From positions 136,352,237-136,416,236 of the forward strand of contig NC_134101.1 in NCBI RefSeq assembly GCF_000715075.1: a DNA stretch of 64,000 nt, written 5' to 3'. The position numbers were made by a program, and so were the translations under genes. This document shows, in pieces, positions 10,563 to 21,355 of this stretch. The stretch comes from Nicotiana tabacum. Lineage: Eukaryota > Streptophyta > Magnoliopsida > Solanales > Solanaceae. Each line of letters begins with the position of its first letter. Within the stretch, counting starts at the first letter, position 1. The notes under the pieces were generated by a model. That model ran no database searches. It was not told where the DNA came from and worked only from the letters and a program-made list of their open reading frames with translations.

Positions 10563-10569
10563 TATAAAT
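10563..10569 (+). promoter_or_regulatory. TATA-like box of the Tekay-A 3' LTR
   Basis: TATAAAT follows the CG-rich palindrome cluster and precedes TTGTATCCTTCGCGA. The solo copy has TATATAT at 29934-29940 in the same context. Assigned by position only. Confidence 0.5.
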
Positions 10570-11567
10570 TGTATCCTTCGCGATTTTTAGCTATTTGCAC
10601 CATTTCTATCATGGCTTGAGAGCTTTTTGAACGATTTGTAAGAGGGATTTCAAGGGAACTTCATTGAGGTAAGGAATTTGGACCAAAAACTCGTTCCTAC
10701 GCTATTATTTCACGAACTAGAGCTATGATTAATGGAATTTAAGGGCTAAAATTTGGGAAAAACTAGGGCATGGAAACTTAGACCTTTGCTTGAGGATTTG
10801 AAGGACCATTTGATGTTGGATTTCAGAACTTTTGATATGCATGAACTTGTGGGAAGAAAAGGAACCTATTGGCGTAAAAATTATTGAATTCCGAGACGTG
10901 GGCCTTGGGGTCGGGTTTGGCCAATTTCGGGATTTTTAGTATTATTTGATTATTCTCGCTTGGGCTTCGTTCCCTTAGCTATTTTGACGTTGGGATTCTG
11001 ATTTTGGATAGATTCGACACAAGTGGAGGCCGATTTGAGGGGCAAAGGCGCTGCAGAGTAGTATTTTCACCAGTTTGAGGTAAGTAACCATTGTAAATCT
11101 AGAACCGAGGGTATAATCGCCAGTATTTGACTTGTTTTGATAAATACGGTGACGCATATGCTAGGTGACGAGCGTGTGGGCGTGCACCAGTAGGGATTGT
11201 GACTTGGTCCGTCCCGTAACGACTATTAAGCCACGTATTTGATTTTGGAATCTTATATTATTCCGTACTTTAGTCATTTATACTGTATTATGGGATGTAC
11301 GCCATATTTGGGGCCTTGTGCCGACCTGTTGAGACCCTTAGGGGTATTTTTACTAATTTTCCTCACTTTACTTGTTGAAAGCATATTCCCAGTCATGTTT
11401 TACATGTTTAAATGTTTAAAATTGGTTTTATCACTCCACTTCTAATTGTGACGACTGCTTGGGCTGAGTTCCCTAATTTCTATTGTTGTGCCCAAGAGGC
11501 TGTGAGGTTAATGACTGAGAGAGGTTGAGAAGCTAATGGTGAGGATATTATATGTATATATTATGAA

Positions 11568-11795
11568 TCGGGTTGCACGCCGTAGCGTTATTTATATGTA
11601 TCGGGCTGCACGCCACAGCGATATATATATTGGATCGGGCTGCACGCCACAACGATATATATAATGGATCGGCCTGCGCGCCGCAGCGATATGAAGCTTG
11701 GGCTGTAGGAGCCCCTACGGAGTCTGTACACCCCTAGTGATTGTAGTCGACTATAAATTACGGATCGGACTGCACGCTGCAGCGGTTACTATGAT
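11568..11795 (+). repeat. 35-bp tandem repeats in the Tekay-A LTR
   Basis: Four adjacent units carry ATCGGGCTGCACGCCACAGC followed by an AT-rich spacer. A further copy lies past a short unrelated stretch, at about 11762. The solo copy at 28990-31863 has three less regular units (30926-31070). Confidence 0.7.
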
Positions 11796-12588
11796 TTCAG
11801 TTATTATGTGATATTAATGAGCCTGAGTGCTGGGAGTGAGTACTGAGTGACGAGAGTGAGTCACGAGTGACTGAGAGGCTGCTCGAGATGGCCATATTCT
11901 GAGTGATACCTTTCCCGAGGGGCCCAGTTAAAATATTTTCACTGATTTCGCTCTTCTTTTTAAATAAGACTCTGTTGAAAAAATTTCTATGTATATGATT
12001 TCAAGTGTTTAAACTGAAATCTGTGATTTTACGATGAAACTGGTTTTAAACTGTGAAGTTGCCCTGTTATCCTGTTGTGTATTCAGTTATATGATTTTTA
12101 ACTGCTCATCACTGCTTTCAGACCTTATTTACTTTAGTTACTTACTAAGTTGGCGTACTCACGTTACTCCCTGTACTTTGTGTGCAGGTCCAGGTGCTCG
12201 AGTGGTAGAGTGAGGGTCCTCATCTAATCCAAAGGTTGCCGGAGATTTCAAGGTAGCTGCATGGCGTCTGCAGCCCTATTTTCTCCTCCTTATCTTGTCC
12301 TTTTTCGCATTTTTCTAGACGTATGTTGTATCAGACAGTCAGTTATATAGTAGAGGCTCTAGACTCGTGACACCAGATATTTGGGGCTGTGTAGTTTTCA
12401 TGTTTATTTGACTTTCGCATATGTAATTGTGTGTTAAACACTTATTATGGAGATTTGGTATTTAAACCTGTGTTAGAAAATGGTTTTATAAAAGGAATTT
12501 GTTGTAGTTAATGGTTTGGGTTGGCTTGCCTAGTAATGTGATAGGCGCCATCACGATCGGGTATTTGGGGTCGTGACAAAATGCGCCG

Positions 12589-12825
12589 GGGATCTACCGG
12601 AATCCTGTTCTGTAGTCCCTAAAAGTAAATATCCAGTACCGGGGGAATCTACCGGGTGCCGTCCCGTAGTTTCATATAACTGTGCAAGGGGATCTACCGG
12701 AATCCAACATCCGTAGTCCCAAATAAATAGATAAGGGGGATCAACCGGAATCCCACATTCGTATTCCCAAATAAACAGACAAGGGGGAGCTACCGGAATC
12801 CCACATCCGTAGTCCAAATGTAAAT
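12589..12825 (-). repeat. Tandem repeats of about 58 bp in LTR G
   Basis: Four to five units share GGGGATCTACCGGAATCC followed by a CGTAGTCCC-like end. The same array occurs in both LTRs of G2 (34253-34530 and 37135-37390), so it is a fixed feature of the family. Confidence 0.7.
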
Positions 12826-13655
12826 ACACAGCAGCAACAGGAAAATATTCAGAAATGGCAAATTTCATATTAAGGTAACAAGTAATTCTAGCCTAGCATA
12901 CTGCATAGAAGTCAGGTAAGGCAGTTTGAGCAAATAAAGCAATTAAATCACTTAGACATGCTTTCCTAAGCTAACAACAGGTTTAATAGTGCGAGTAATA
13001 AAAACAGGAATGGAAACATACTTGTAATTACTTAATGAAAATCGGATTTCCAACAATTAGCACAAGTACACACTCGTCACCTCACATACAAGGTATTTCA
13101 ATTACCAAATTCTAAGGGGAAAGGTCCCCCACACAAGGTTAGGCAAGCCACTTACGTCGAACCGGCTCAAAATCAACTCGAAACCACGTTCTTGCCACGA
13201 GTACTCGACTCCAAATGACCCAAATATATTCACTTCAATTGCATAATGTAAATAACTCTTCAAGTAACTGATTCTACAATTAAATTCTAAGCTAATACTC
13301 GAAATTAGGTAAAATGACCAAAATGCCCCTCGGGCCCACATCTCGGAATCGGGTGAAATTTATTTTTTCAGAAACCTCGTATTCTCACGAGTCTATACAT
13401 AACAAGAACACTGAAATCGGAGTTCAATTGACCGCTCAAATACCCATATTAAGGTCTCTTAATCTCAAGCCCTAATTACCCATTTTCCCCCCAAATATTT
13501 CACCACTAATTAGCTCTTTAATCACATATAAATGAGTTATGAAGTTAAAAAAGTTACCTCCAAGTGATTCCCCTTTGGTTTCCTAAAAAATCTCCCTCAA
13601 AAGCTTCAATCCCATTCAAAAATGGTGGAGAAATGAAGAAGGGTCGCGGATGGGC

Positions 13656-13665
13656 TATTTAAATA
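13656..13665 (-). promoter_or_regulatory. TATA-like box of LTR G
   Basis: TATTTAAATA is a palindrome. On the minus strand it lies just downstream of a cluster of GCGATCGC-type words at 13676-13912. The layout is the same as in the Tekay-A and Athila-like LTRs. Confidence 0.45.
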
Positions 13666-13675
13666 CTACCCAGAT

Positions 13676-13912
13676 TTAACCCTACGCGATCGCGACCAAC
13701 TTTATGCGATCGCATAGAGCAAATTCTAGCACCCCACTACCACACCAAGTCCTTCTATGTGAACGCAAGGGTCCTTATGCGAACACAATGACCAACCAGC
13801 TCACCCTATGCGATCCCACTCCTTCCTCTGCGATCGAAATTCACAAAAATATGCCTGACCTCAACTTACCCTATGCAATTGCGGATGGTCTCACGCGATC
13901 GCAGTGAACAAA
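13676..13912 (-). repeat. GCGATCGC-type palindrome cluster in LTR G
   Basis: ACGCGATCGCGACC, ATGCGATCGCATAG, CTGCGATCGAAAT and ACGCGATCGCAGTG recur within about 240 bp. They sit upstream of the TATA-like box on the minus strand. Confidence 0.65.
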
Positions 13913-14600
13913 TCACTACTGCAAAAAGACCAGAAAACCAGCAATCACTCAAAGGCCAAAAGTGCCCATTTGAGCATCTGAAATACACCCAAGGCCCCCG
14001 GTACCTCAACCAAACCTACCAACATATCCTATAACGTCATTCAAACTTGTTCCAACCTTCGGAACGCTCAAAACAATATCAAAACACCAATTTAGCATCG
14101 GATTCAAGCCTAAGAACTTCAAAACTCTAAAAATACGCTTTCGATCAAAAAGTCTATCAAACCTAATCCGAATGACCTGGAATTTTGCACACACGTCACA
14201 TTTAACACTACGGAGCTACTCCAACTTCCGGAATTCCATTCTGACCCTCAGATCAAAATCTCACTATTGAACCAGAAACTTCGAAAATTTAACTTTCGCC
14301 ATTTCAAGCCTAAATTAGCTACGGACCTCCAAAACACAATCCTTACACGTCTAAGACCGAAATCACCCAATAGAGCTAATGGAACCATCAAATTTTCATT
14401 CTAAGGCCGTCTTCACACTGTTCCGACTACAGTCAACTTTCCAACACTTAAGCTCTCATTTAGGGACTAAGTGTCCCAAAACTCTCCGAAACTCAAAACC
14501 GAACATACCGGCAAATCAAAATAGTATAAATAAACTCGGGGAAAGCATTTAATGGGGGATCAGAGTGTAAATTCTTAAGTCGACCGACCGGGTCGTCACA

Positions 14601-15689
14601 ACTTTTCCAACTGCGTATTATTCTGAGACCCGTGAACAGGAGATAATAGAAATTCTCATGGGGAATCAAGAATATAGACACCCCTACTATTTCTATGAAT
14701 AGAATAATTTATGGAAACTATGTGTTTGCTCGTTTCTTTAGTATAATTTGGATCATGCCAAAAGAAATAAGGGATGACCTTTACATACTTATTCCTGGAA
14801 TTATTTGAACGGAATGAAGCTTTTGCTTCTGTGTACTTGAACGAAATTGACGCTTGGACTCTATAAAATTGGAACAAAATTCTTTCTGCTTGTCTAGATT
14901 TTGGGATGTTAGTCCCTTTTGTTCAAGTCAAGAAAGTTAACTACTGATCATCCATGTTTTCTTGGAATAAATTGAACAAAATCTCCTACTAACCCATCTA
15001 CTGTTTGTACTTGTAATGGAAGGGAAAATGAAACTTTGTTTTAAAATCAGAAAGAAACGTTCTTGGTTTCAAGTCTTATTTAAGCCTTATTGATAAGACT
15101 TTACAAGTCTTATTTAAGACTTATCTTTAACTTACACGTTCTTGTCTTTGTGGATAAGACTTTACAAGTCTTATTTAAGACTTATCTTTAAGTTTCTTTA
15201 AACTTAAGACACATATACATGTATTAATGAATCATCCTTCCTAATTAGTGGCCTTGTGCCACGTTTATTTTGGACATAATTAGTTATGTTTTGTCCGCTT
15301 ATTAGTTAACTGGGTAATGTTCTGTTACCCGACAATTAATTAATTACCTGTATAATTTAAAAATTATCATAAATTACTTAAAATTCTATTTATTTTTAAA
15401 ATACTTCATATATAATTTATATATTATACTACCATGGTCATATGGTACCTTGCATGGTACTAGTTCATATTTATCGGGTATTATCGCTCGACCCGTATTT
15501 TATTCCACATTAGCCCCTTTCAACGAAACTTGTTTTCTTTAATCTGTGTACCTCTTTATTCTTCATAACACTTATTTATCACTTGTTATAAATAGCGTAA
15601 ATACGTTAACGTCAAGATGATCTCATCCCCGAGTCCACGTCGGTTAACTTAAAACGAAATTTTAACGTACAAAAATGCGAGATGTAACA
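14601..15689 (-). repeat. Element H 3' LTR, first 1.1 kb
   Basis: On the minus strand it starts TGTTACATCTCGC at 15689. It matches LTR D from its head to the GGTCTCAGAATAATACGCAG region. The later half of the LTR is absent because LTR G begins at 14600. Confidence 0.85.
15092..15191. repeat. Perfect 39-bp direct repeat with internal palindromes in LTR H
   Basis: The 39 bases at 15092-15130 recur without change at 15153-15191, 61 bp apart. Each holds ATAAGAC-TTTACAA-GTCTTAT, a stem with 7-bp arms, and then TTTAAGACTTATC. A third, partial copy starts near 15071. Confidence 0.8.
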
Positions 15690-15702
15690 TTTTTTCCCCT
15701 TA
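15690..15702 (-). other. Element H polypurine tract
   Basis: On the minus strand AAGGGGAAAAAA directly precedes the LTR TG. The sequence CATTCGAGGATGAATG (15707-15722) lies 17 nt before the LTR. Confidence 0.75.
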
Positions 15703-15903
15703 GAAACATTCATCCTCGAATGTTCAACTCCCCGTGATCTATATAACTTTGGCAAGGTCGCCTCGGTAACAACACCACTACCAACTCTCCCCGTAGAAGC
15801 TTAATAACCCAACAACACACATGACCATAATTATGAATAAGGACAATGGTCTCACATGACCAACGACAATAACCAACAAAGAATTTATACTCGTACCTTA
15901 TGA

Positions 15904-16812
15904 TTATGACTTCTCAGTCGGACCCTTCTCTAGAGGAGGAAATAGGTAGGGATATCTAGACTTCATGTTTTCCTCGGCCTCCCTAGTCTTTTCTTCCATA
16001 TTGTTGTTTCTCCAAAGTACTTTCACTGAGGCTACCTCCTTATTCTGCAGCTTGCAGATTTGTCGGTCTAGGATGGCAACCGAAACTTTCTCATATGATA
16101 AGTCTTCTATAATTTGTACATCATTCGTGGGCACCACTCGGGTAGGATCGCCAATACACTTTCGTAACATAGATATGTGAAAAACTAGATGGACAGACTC
16201 CAACTCTGAGGGAAATTCTAACTCATAAACTACTTGGCCCACTCTTTGAATGATCCTATAAGGCCCAATATATTGTGGGCTAAGTTTGCCTTTCTTTCCA
16301 AACCTCATCACACCCTTCATATGTGACACCTTTAAGAATACCCAGTCATCAACCCCAAACCCTAAATCTCGTCGCCGCACGTCAGAATATGACTTATGAC
16401 TACTCTGAGCTGTCAATAGTCGATCCCAGATAAGCTTTACTTTTTCTATGGCTCGCTGAACCAGGTCTGGCCCGTGTAATCCAGATTCTCCAACATCAAA
16501 CCACCCTATAGGCGACCTACACTTCCTTCCGTAAAGAGCTTTGTATGGAGTCATCTGAATACTAAAATGGTAACTATTATTATATGCTAACTCAATAAGC
16601 GAAAGATGATCATCCCAGCTACCTTTGAAGTCTATTACACAAGCTCGTAACATATCCTCCAGTGTTTGAATAGTACGCTCAGCCTGTCCGTCTGTTTGGG
16701 GATAAAATGCCGTACTAAGACTTACTTGAGTCCCCAATCCCTTTTGGAAGGACCTCCTTAAGTTAGCTATAAATTGAGCTCCTTTATCCGAGATAATAGA
16801 TATAGGGACCAT
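15904..16812 (-). CDS. Element H integrase core end, C-terminal domain and chromodomain
   Basis: A 302-codon open frame, the longest in the window. It begins within the catalytic core at ISIISDKGAQF, holding the second catalytic Asp. TDGQAERTIQ with the catalytic Glu follows at about residue 42. The GPY/F-like C-terminal domain (GPYRIIQRVGQVVYELEFP) is near residue 190, and a chromodomain (VAILDRQICKLQNKEVASVKVLW, then RYPYLF) is near residues 245-295. The apparent Met start is not real: the protein continues upstream in the neighbouring frame at 16817-17017. It ends with a stop at 15904-15906, 200 bp before the polypurine tract. Confidence 0.85.
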   Translation of the reverse strand: MVPISIISDKGAQFIANLRRSFQKGLGTQVSLSTAFYPQTDGQAERTIQTLEDMLRACVIDFKGSWDDHLSLIELAYNNSYHFSIQMTPYKALYGRKCRSPIGWFDVGESGLHGPDLVQRAIEKVKLIWDRLLTAQSSHKSYSDVRRRDLGFGVDDWVFLKVSHMKGVMRFGKKGKLSPQYIGPYRIIQRVGQVVYELEFPSELESVHLVFHISMLRKCIGDPTRVVPTNDVQIIEDLSYEKVSVAILDRQICKLQNKEVASVKVLWRNNNMEEKTREAEENMKSRYPYLFPPLEKGPTEKS

Positions 16813-16816
16813 GCAG

Positions 16817-17173
16817 TCATACTATCTCCTTGATATAAAGCCTCGCATGATTTTCTAAGGAATATGTAGTTCTAACGGGCAGAAAATGGGCTGACTTTGT
16901 AAGCCTATCAACAATCACCCATATCGAATCGAATTTACGCTGGGTACGAGGCAAGCCTAAAATGAAGTACATATTGATTATTTCCCATTTCCAAGTCAGA
17001 ATCTCCATAGCTTGCAATAACCCACAAGGTTTTTGATGCTCAATCTTAACATGCTGACAGTTAGGACAATGAGCAACAAATTCTGCTATATCCTTTTTCG
17101 TTCCGTCCTACCAATATACTTCCTTGATGTCATGATACATCTTTGTCGCTCCTAGATGGATAGAATAACGAGA
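16817..17173 (-). pseudogene. Element H integrase N-terminal part
   Basis: The zinc-binding region (ATKMYHDIKEVYW, then CPNCQHVK) is readable at 17030-17165 but has two in-frame stops. The core starts at 16817-17017 with WKWEIINMYFILGLPRTQRKFD. The first catalytic aspartate, expected before FILGLP, is tyrosine. A short break at 16813-16816 separates this from the downstream frame. Confidence 0.8.
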
Positions 17174-17923
17174 CTAGTAAGTTTCTCCCATAACCTGCCG
17201 ACGCAACCCTGTAACATTAGGCACATATAATCGCCCTTGACATCTAAGGATCCCATATTTTGTAATTTCAAACTGTGTCTTCTCCTTCTGAAGAGTGGTA
17301 TCCCGATAATGAACTAGCACAGGATCCTCGTACTGGCGTTCTTTTACTTCAGTTACTAAAGAGGATGTTGTCGTATTCTGAAGAGTAGTTCCAATATCAC
17401 CTGAGTCCAATATCCGAACTCCAAGACTAGCTAGCTGATGAGTCTCATGGGCTATTCCCCTCTTTTCTGGCTGTAAATATGATAGGATACCCATAGATCT
17501 ACGGTTGAGGGCGTCAGCTACTACGTTCGCCTTCCCCGGATGGTGTAAAGCATCAATGTCATAGTCTTTAAGTAGCTCCAACCATCTCCTTTGACGTAGA
17601 TTCAATTCCTTTTTCTTGAAGATGTACTGGAGTCTCTTATGATCCATATAGATATCAACATGAATGTCATACAAGTAGTTCCTCCACATCTTTAGTGCAT
17701 GAATCACAGCAGCTAACTCTAAATCGTGGGTCGGGTAGTTATTCTCATGCTTTCTTAGTTGTCTAGAAGCATTAGCCACAACCTTAACATGCTGCATCAG
17801 CACACAACCCAATCCAATGCCTAAAGCGTCACAATAGATCACATAACCATCGGTCCCTTCTGGAAGCGTTAGAACCGGTGCTGACGTTAATTTTCCTTTA
17901 ATGCCTGGAAACTCTGTTCGCAA
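17174..17923 (-). CDS. Element H RNase H domain and linker to integrase
   Basis: A 249-codon open segment. The RNase H landmarks are present: [15 protein letters not shown] near residue 30, [15 protein letters not shown] with the catalytic Glu near residue 67, and [11 protein letters not shown] with an Asp near residue 91. [14 protein letters not shown] and [13 protein letters not shown] end the domain near residue 145. The rest is the linker up to [13 protein letters not shown], where integrase begins. It is part of pol and has no start of its own. Confidence 0.85.
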   Translation of the reverse strand: MRTEFPGIKGKLTSAPVLTLPEGTDGYVIYCDALGIGLGCVLMQHVKVVANASRQLRKHENNYPTHDLELAAVIHALKMWRNYLYDIHVDIYMDHKRLQYIFKKKELNLRQRRWLELLKDYDIDALHHPGKANVVADALNRRSMGILSYLQPEKRGIAHETHQLASLGVRILDSGDIGTTLQNTTTSSLVTEVKERQYEDPVLVHYRDTTLQKEKTQFEITKYGILRCQGRLYVPNVTGLRRQVMGETY

Positions 17924-18182
17924 GCATCAGTCCATTGAAACTTTGCTCCATTCTAAGTAAACATTAAAGGTGCTGAAAGGGAAGAAATCCTTCCACAAAT
18001 CTCCTATAATAACCTGCCAAACCGAGAAAGCTATGAACCTCTGTCGGTGTTGTGGGTCTATGCCAAGTCTTTACTACCTCAATCTTTTGTGTATCCACCC
18101 GGATACCTTTAACCGAAACAACATGCCCAAGGAAAGCTACAGAGTTCAACCAGAATTCACATTTAAAAAATTTACCATTTCA
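17924..18182 (-). pseudogene. Element H end of reverse transcriptase
   Basis: Text reads [20 protein letters not shown] and then [15 protein letters not shown], the RT thumb and connection. A shift of frame near 17950 separates it from RNase H. At about 18182 the homology stops and LINE sequence begins, so the catalytic palm is missing. Confidence 0.8.
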
Positions 18183-18560
18183 ACAACAAGCCTTTCATTG
18201 TGAAATCTTGGAGTCCCGATATAGAATTCACTCGTGAAGAGTTGCACACTGTGTAAATTTCTAGGATTGGACTTCAAATATTAGAGTGCAAAAGGATTGA
18301 GTAAAAAATTGGTAGCTTAGTGGTAAAACCTCCCATGGTTGATCATAACACTGAGCAAAAGTTTGGGCTGAGTTTTGCAAGACTGCTGGTAGAAGTGAAT
18401 ATGGATGTTGCTCTTCTAGAAGTGGTGATGTTCAGGAATGAAAAGGGCAATGTTGTTGAACAAAAAGCCTCGTATGATTGGAAACCCATTCTGTGTAAGT
18501 TCTACAACAAGTATGGGCATTCTGAAGAGGTGTGTAGAAAGAAGAATCCTCCAAAACCTA
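18183..18560 (+). pseudogene. LINE ORF1 C-terminal part (DUF4283/CCHC type), 5' half of a split LINE
   Basis: Reading KPFIVKSWSPDIEFTREEL and later GLSFARLLVEVNMD and YDWKPILCKFYNKYGH, this matches the zinc-knuckle end of plant LINE ORF1 proteins, which bind element RNA. Residues C-(FYN)-K...GH...C of the knuckle are partly changed, and a stop and frame changes break the first half. The open part is 18320-18568. The homology stops at 18560, where the Tekay-B LTR starts, and resumes at 57131 with VQKEKEQHGEKEQM, so Tekay-B cut this gene in two. Confidence 0.75.
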
Positions 18561-18938
18561 TGTCATGACCCGGAATCCCATCCTCGGGGTCATGATGGCA
18601 CCTAACATTCACTTTCTAGGTAAGCCGACATGAGATAATTAAATATCCAATTTTTAACAGTATAAACACACAAATGATATACAACGAGAAATAGAAACCC
18701 AATTTGATACAATATCATCATAAGTCATGTGATAATATCTACTCCCAAAGATCCGAAGTCACGAGTACACGAGCAACTAGAAGTTCTACAAACAGAGTCT
18801 GAAATAAATACAACTATTTCGAAGAAATTAACAACAAAAGAGGGAAGAGGAAGGGGACTTCAAGGTCTGCGGATGCCATCATATCTATCTCAAGTTTTCA
18901 TATGCAATGATTCGAGCTGATGCACCTCATGCACCGAC
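18561..18938 (-). repeat. Tekay-B 3' LTR, terminal piece
   Basis: It begins TGTCATGACCCGG (LTR end in reverse) and matches 54376-54650 of the 5' LTR, although about 100 bp near 18670-18770 differ in length. It stops at CACCGAC, where LTR-C begins; the matching sequence resumes at 23633. Confidence 0.85.
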
Positions 18939-19231
18939 TGTGATGACCCGGTAGGCCATCTAGAGTTTTAGAACCTAATTATATGTTTTGAAGTCTCAAA
19001 TACCTTATTTTAGCGTTCCTCAATTTTCGTGCGCAATGCAAGTGTTTTTCAGGAAGGCTTATATGTTAAAAACTGATAAGAATATAAAATTGTGCCTTAA
19101 AAATTCATTTGAGTTGACTTTGGTCAACATTTTGAGCAAACAGACCTTGGATCTATATTTTGACGGTCCCATTGTGTCTGTATCGTTAATTGGGACTTGG
19201 GCATATGCCCGAAATCGAACTTGGAGGTCTC

Positions 19232-21355
19232 TATCACATCTCGCGTTTTCGTACGTTAAAAGTTTCGTCTTCGGTTAACCGATGGGGACTTGGGGATGAG
19301 ATCATTTTGACGTTAACGTATTTACATTACTTTTAAAAAGCGATAAATAAGTGTTATGAAAAATAAAGGGGTACATGGATTAAAGAAAACGAGTTTCGTT
19401 GAAAGTGGACAATTTGGAATAAAATACGGGTCAAACGGTAATACCCGATAATTATGAACTAGTACCATGCAAAGTACCACGTGACACGGTAGTATAATAT
19501 ATAAAGTATATATGAAGTATTTTTTAAAATAAATAGAATTTTAAGTAATTTGTGGTAATTTTAAAATTATGCGGGTAATTGATTAATTACCGGGTAACGG
19601 AACATTATCCGGTTAACTAATAAGTGGATAAAAATTATTAAAATCCCACCCCCACCCCACGTGGAAAGATGGCACAACATTGGAAGATGACTAAGTAAGT
19701 CATTGTTGCCAAATGGCTAAATTTGGAAGATGACTAAGATATGGGTTACATAATAAGTCTTAGCAAATAAGACTTTGGAATGAATTTTTGAAACTTAAAA
19801 GCAATTAAATAAGAAAGACACCATCTTCAATTCATTTTCATCTTCAAAGACGTTGAAAATTTTGCAATTGGTTAAAAGCAATTCAATTGGACTTCATCTT
19901 CAAAGACATTGAAAGCAGAAGCTTTCCATTTTCAACCAACAATTTGCAAATCTGACTTTGAACCAAAATGTGAGAACCAAAAAAAATTCAAAAGGTCTCT
20001 TTCTAAGACATAAAAACCTTCTTTATATTTCAAACCAAGAAACATTGGAGCAAGTTTTATATTTAAATCCATTCATTAGTTTAAAAACGTTCAAAGCAGA
20101 TTCATTCAAATAATTCTGGGAACATATATGTTAAGGCCCTCCCTTCTTTCTTTTGGCATGCTCCAAATTATACTGAAGAAATGAGCAAATACACAGTTTT
20201 CTATAAATTACTCTATTCATAGAAATAGTAGGCGTGTCTATATTCTTGATTCCCCATGAAAATTATTATTATCTTCTTTTCATGGGTCTCAGAATAATAC
20301 GCAGTTGAAAAGGTTTATCCGAAAGGGATATCGAGATTATTATGTATTTTTCATGCATTTCACTCATTTATACATGTACATTGACCCATGACCAGATGGC
20401 GTTATATATGCATATATATGTAAATATATGTATATGGGATATGGAAAAAGATTACGGCATTATATACGCACCACCACCTGATCAGCTGGTATATGATGAT
20501 GATGTTGTCCACAGTGGCTAAAATATGATTCAAACGGCGTTATATACGTGTATATATGTATGTGTATGTATATGGGATATGGGAAGAGGTTACGGTATTA
20601 TATATGCACCACCACCTGATCAGCTGGTATATGCTGATAGTATTGCCCACAGTGGTCGAGATGATATGATATGATGCCCTCAATGGGTTGATGATATTAT
20701 GTACACCCATACCTATGCATGGAATGGCATTTACACGCATGTGCATGACGTTATAAACGTTTCAGAATTTACAAAGTTATTCAGATTTACAGATGTGTTT
20801 CAGTATTCCATGTTTCATCTGTCTTTTACGTACTAATTTCCATGCCTTACATACTCAGTACATTTTTCGTACTGATGCCCTATTTTATGGGGCCTGCGTT
20901 TCATGCCCGCAGGTGCAGGTAGGCAAGCTGAGGACCCCCCTTCTTAGGATCCCTAACTAGCTAGAGTTGGCATGCTCCATTTGATCCGGAGCTGCTTTTG
21001 ATTTTGGTACGATACGTTTGTACATATATATGTATATGGGTATGACGTGGCTCAGTCCCGTCTCTGTACAGTTATGTTTCTATTAGAGGTTTGTAGACAG
21101 TATGTCTAGTTGGGTTGTATGTGGCCTTGTCGGCTTTCAGTTTTGGATGTATAATTGTCTATAGCAGCCTTGCCGGCTTGCCGACTATATTCTGCACGTA
21201 TATGTACATATGTCTTGATGGCAAGTTTTCTTCACGTATGTTATTTTTGTAATACAATAGATGTTATACAGGTTCATATCTTAGACACATGCTTATGGGT
21301 GTTTGACAGATAGGACTCAAACACCCATCGCGGCCCATCGGTTTAGGTCGTGACA
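19232..21355 (+). mobile_element. Solo LTR D, 2,124 bp
   Basis: It is flanked by GTCTC (19227-19231) and GTCCC (21356-21360), a 5-bp target duplication with one change. It starts TATCACATCTCGCG, where the family has TGTTACATCTCGC, and ends GGTCGTGACA. The first 1.1 kb match the LTR of element H. It has no interior, primer site or polypurine tract. It interrupts LTR-C, whose sequence reads on across it. Confidence 0.85.
20398..20665 (+). repeat. Two-copy tandem repeat of about 138 bp in LTR D
   Basis: GCACCACCACCTGATCAGCT occurs at 20468 and again at 20606. Each is preceded by a TATATG-rich run and followed by a CCACAGTGG-like end. Confidence 0.75.

Larger units (their letters stand above)
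4436..12578 (+). mobile_element. Tekay-A: Tekay/Del-type chromovirus, degenerate, 5' LTR nearly all missing from the window
   Basis: The order is LTR stump, primer site, gag with CCHC knuckle, protease, reverse transcriptase, RNase H, integrase, chromodomain, polypurine tract and 3' LTR. This is the usual order for a plant chromovirus, and the 2,970-bp LTR fits the Tekay/Del group. The Athila-like element sits in its 5' LTR. Its 3' LTR abuts an interrupted LTR of family G at 12579, so it probably inserted there. The reading frame carries some twenty stops and several frameshifts, so no intact protein remains. Confidence 0.9.
9609..12578 (+). repeat. Tekay-A 3' LTR, 2,970 bp
   Basis: It starts TGTGACGACCCAGCC and ends GGGGTCGTGACA. 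A second, solo copy of the same family lies at 28990-31863 and matches along its whole length. It holds three notable parts: a CG-rich palindrome cluster (10290-10560), a TATA-like box at 10563, and 35-bp tandem repeats at 11568-11795. The flank after 12578 is the interrupted LTR of family G. Confidence 0.9.
12579..14600 (-). repeat. LTR fragment of Tekay family G, reverse, 3' end missing
   Basis: Read on the minus strand it starts TGTGACGACCCGGTCGG at 14600. It follows the LTRs of G2 (32508-34686 and 35471-38020) for about 2 kb, then stops where the Tekay-A 3' LTR begins. The missing end probably lies beyond Tekay-A, outside the window. The right flank is the LTR of element H, so G seems to have inserted into H before Tekay-A inserted into G. 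Its only reading frames are short. Confidence 0.8.
14601..18182 (-). mobile_element. Element H: truncated Tekay-type chromovirus
   Basis: From right to left it holds the last part of RT, RNase H, integrase, chromodomain, polypurine tract and the first 1.1 kb of the 3' LTR. Gag, protease and most of RT are missing at the LINE junction near 18182, and the end of the LTR is missing at the G junction at 14600. Its LTR belongs to the same family as solo LTR D (19232-21355). Its coding part is less decayed than that of Tekay-A. Confidence 0.85.

Noticed and set aside
14601..15689. Cellular promoter or gene end next to element H
   Set aside because: The sequence aligns with LTR D and begins with the family terminus, so it is LTR.
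15904..16812. Possible host gene of 302 codons
   Set aside because: The text is integrase and chromodomain of element H and continues upstream into RNase H and RT of the same element.
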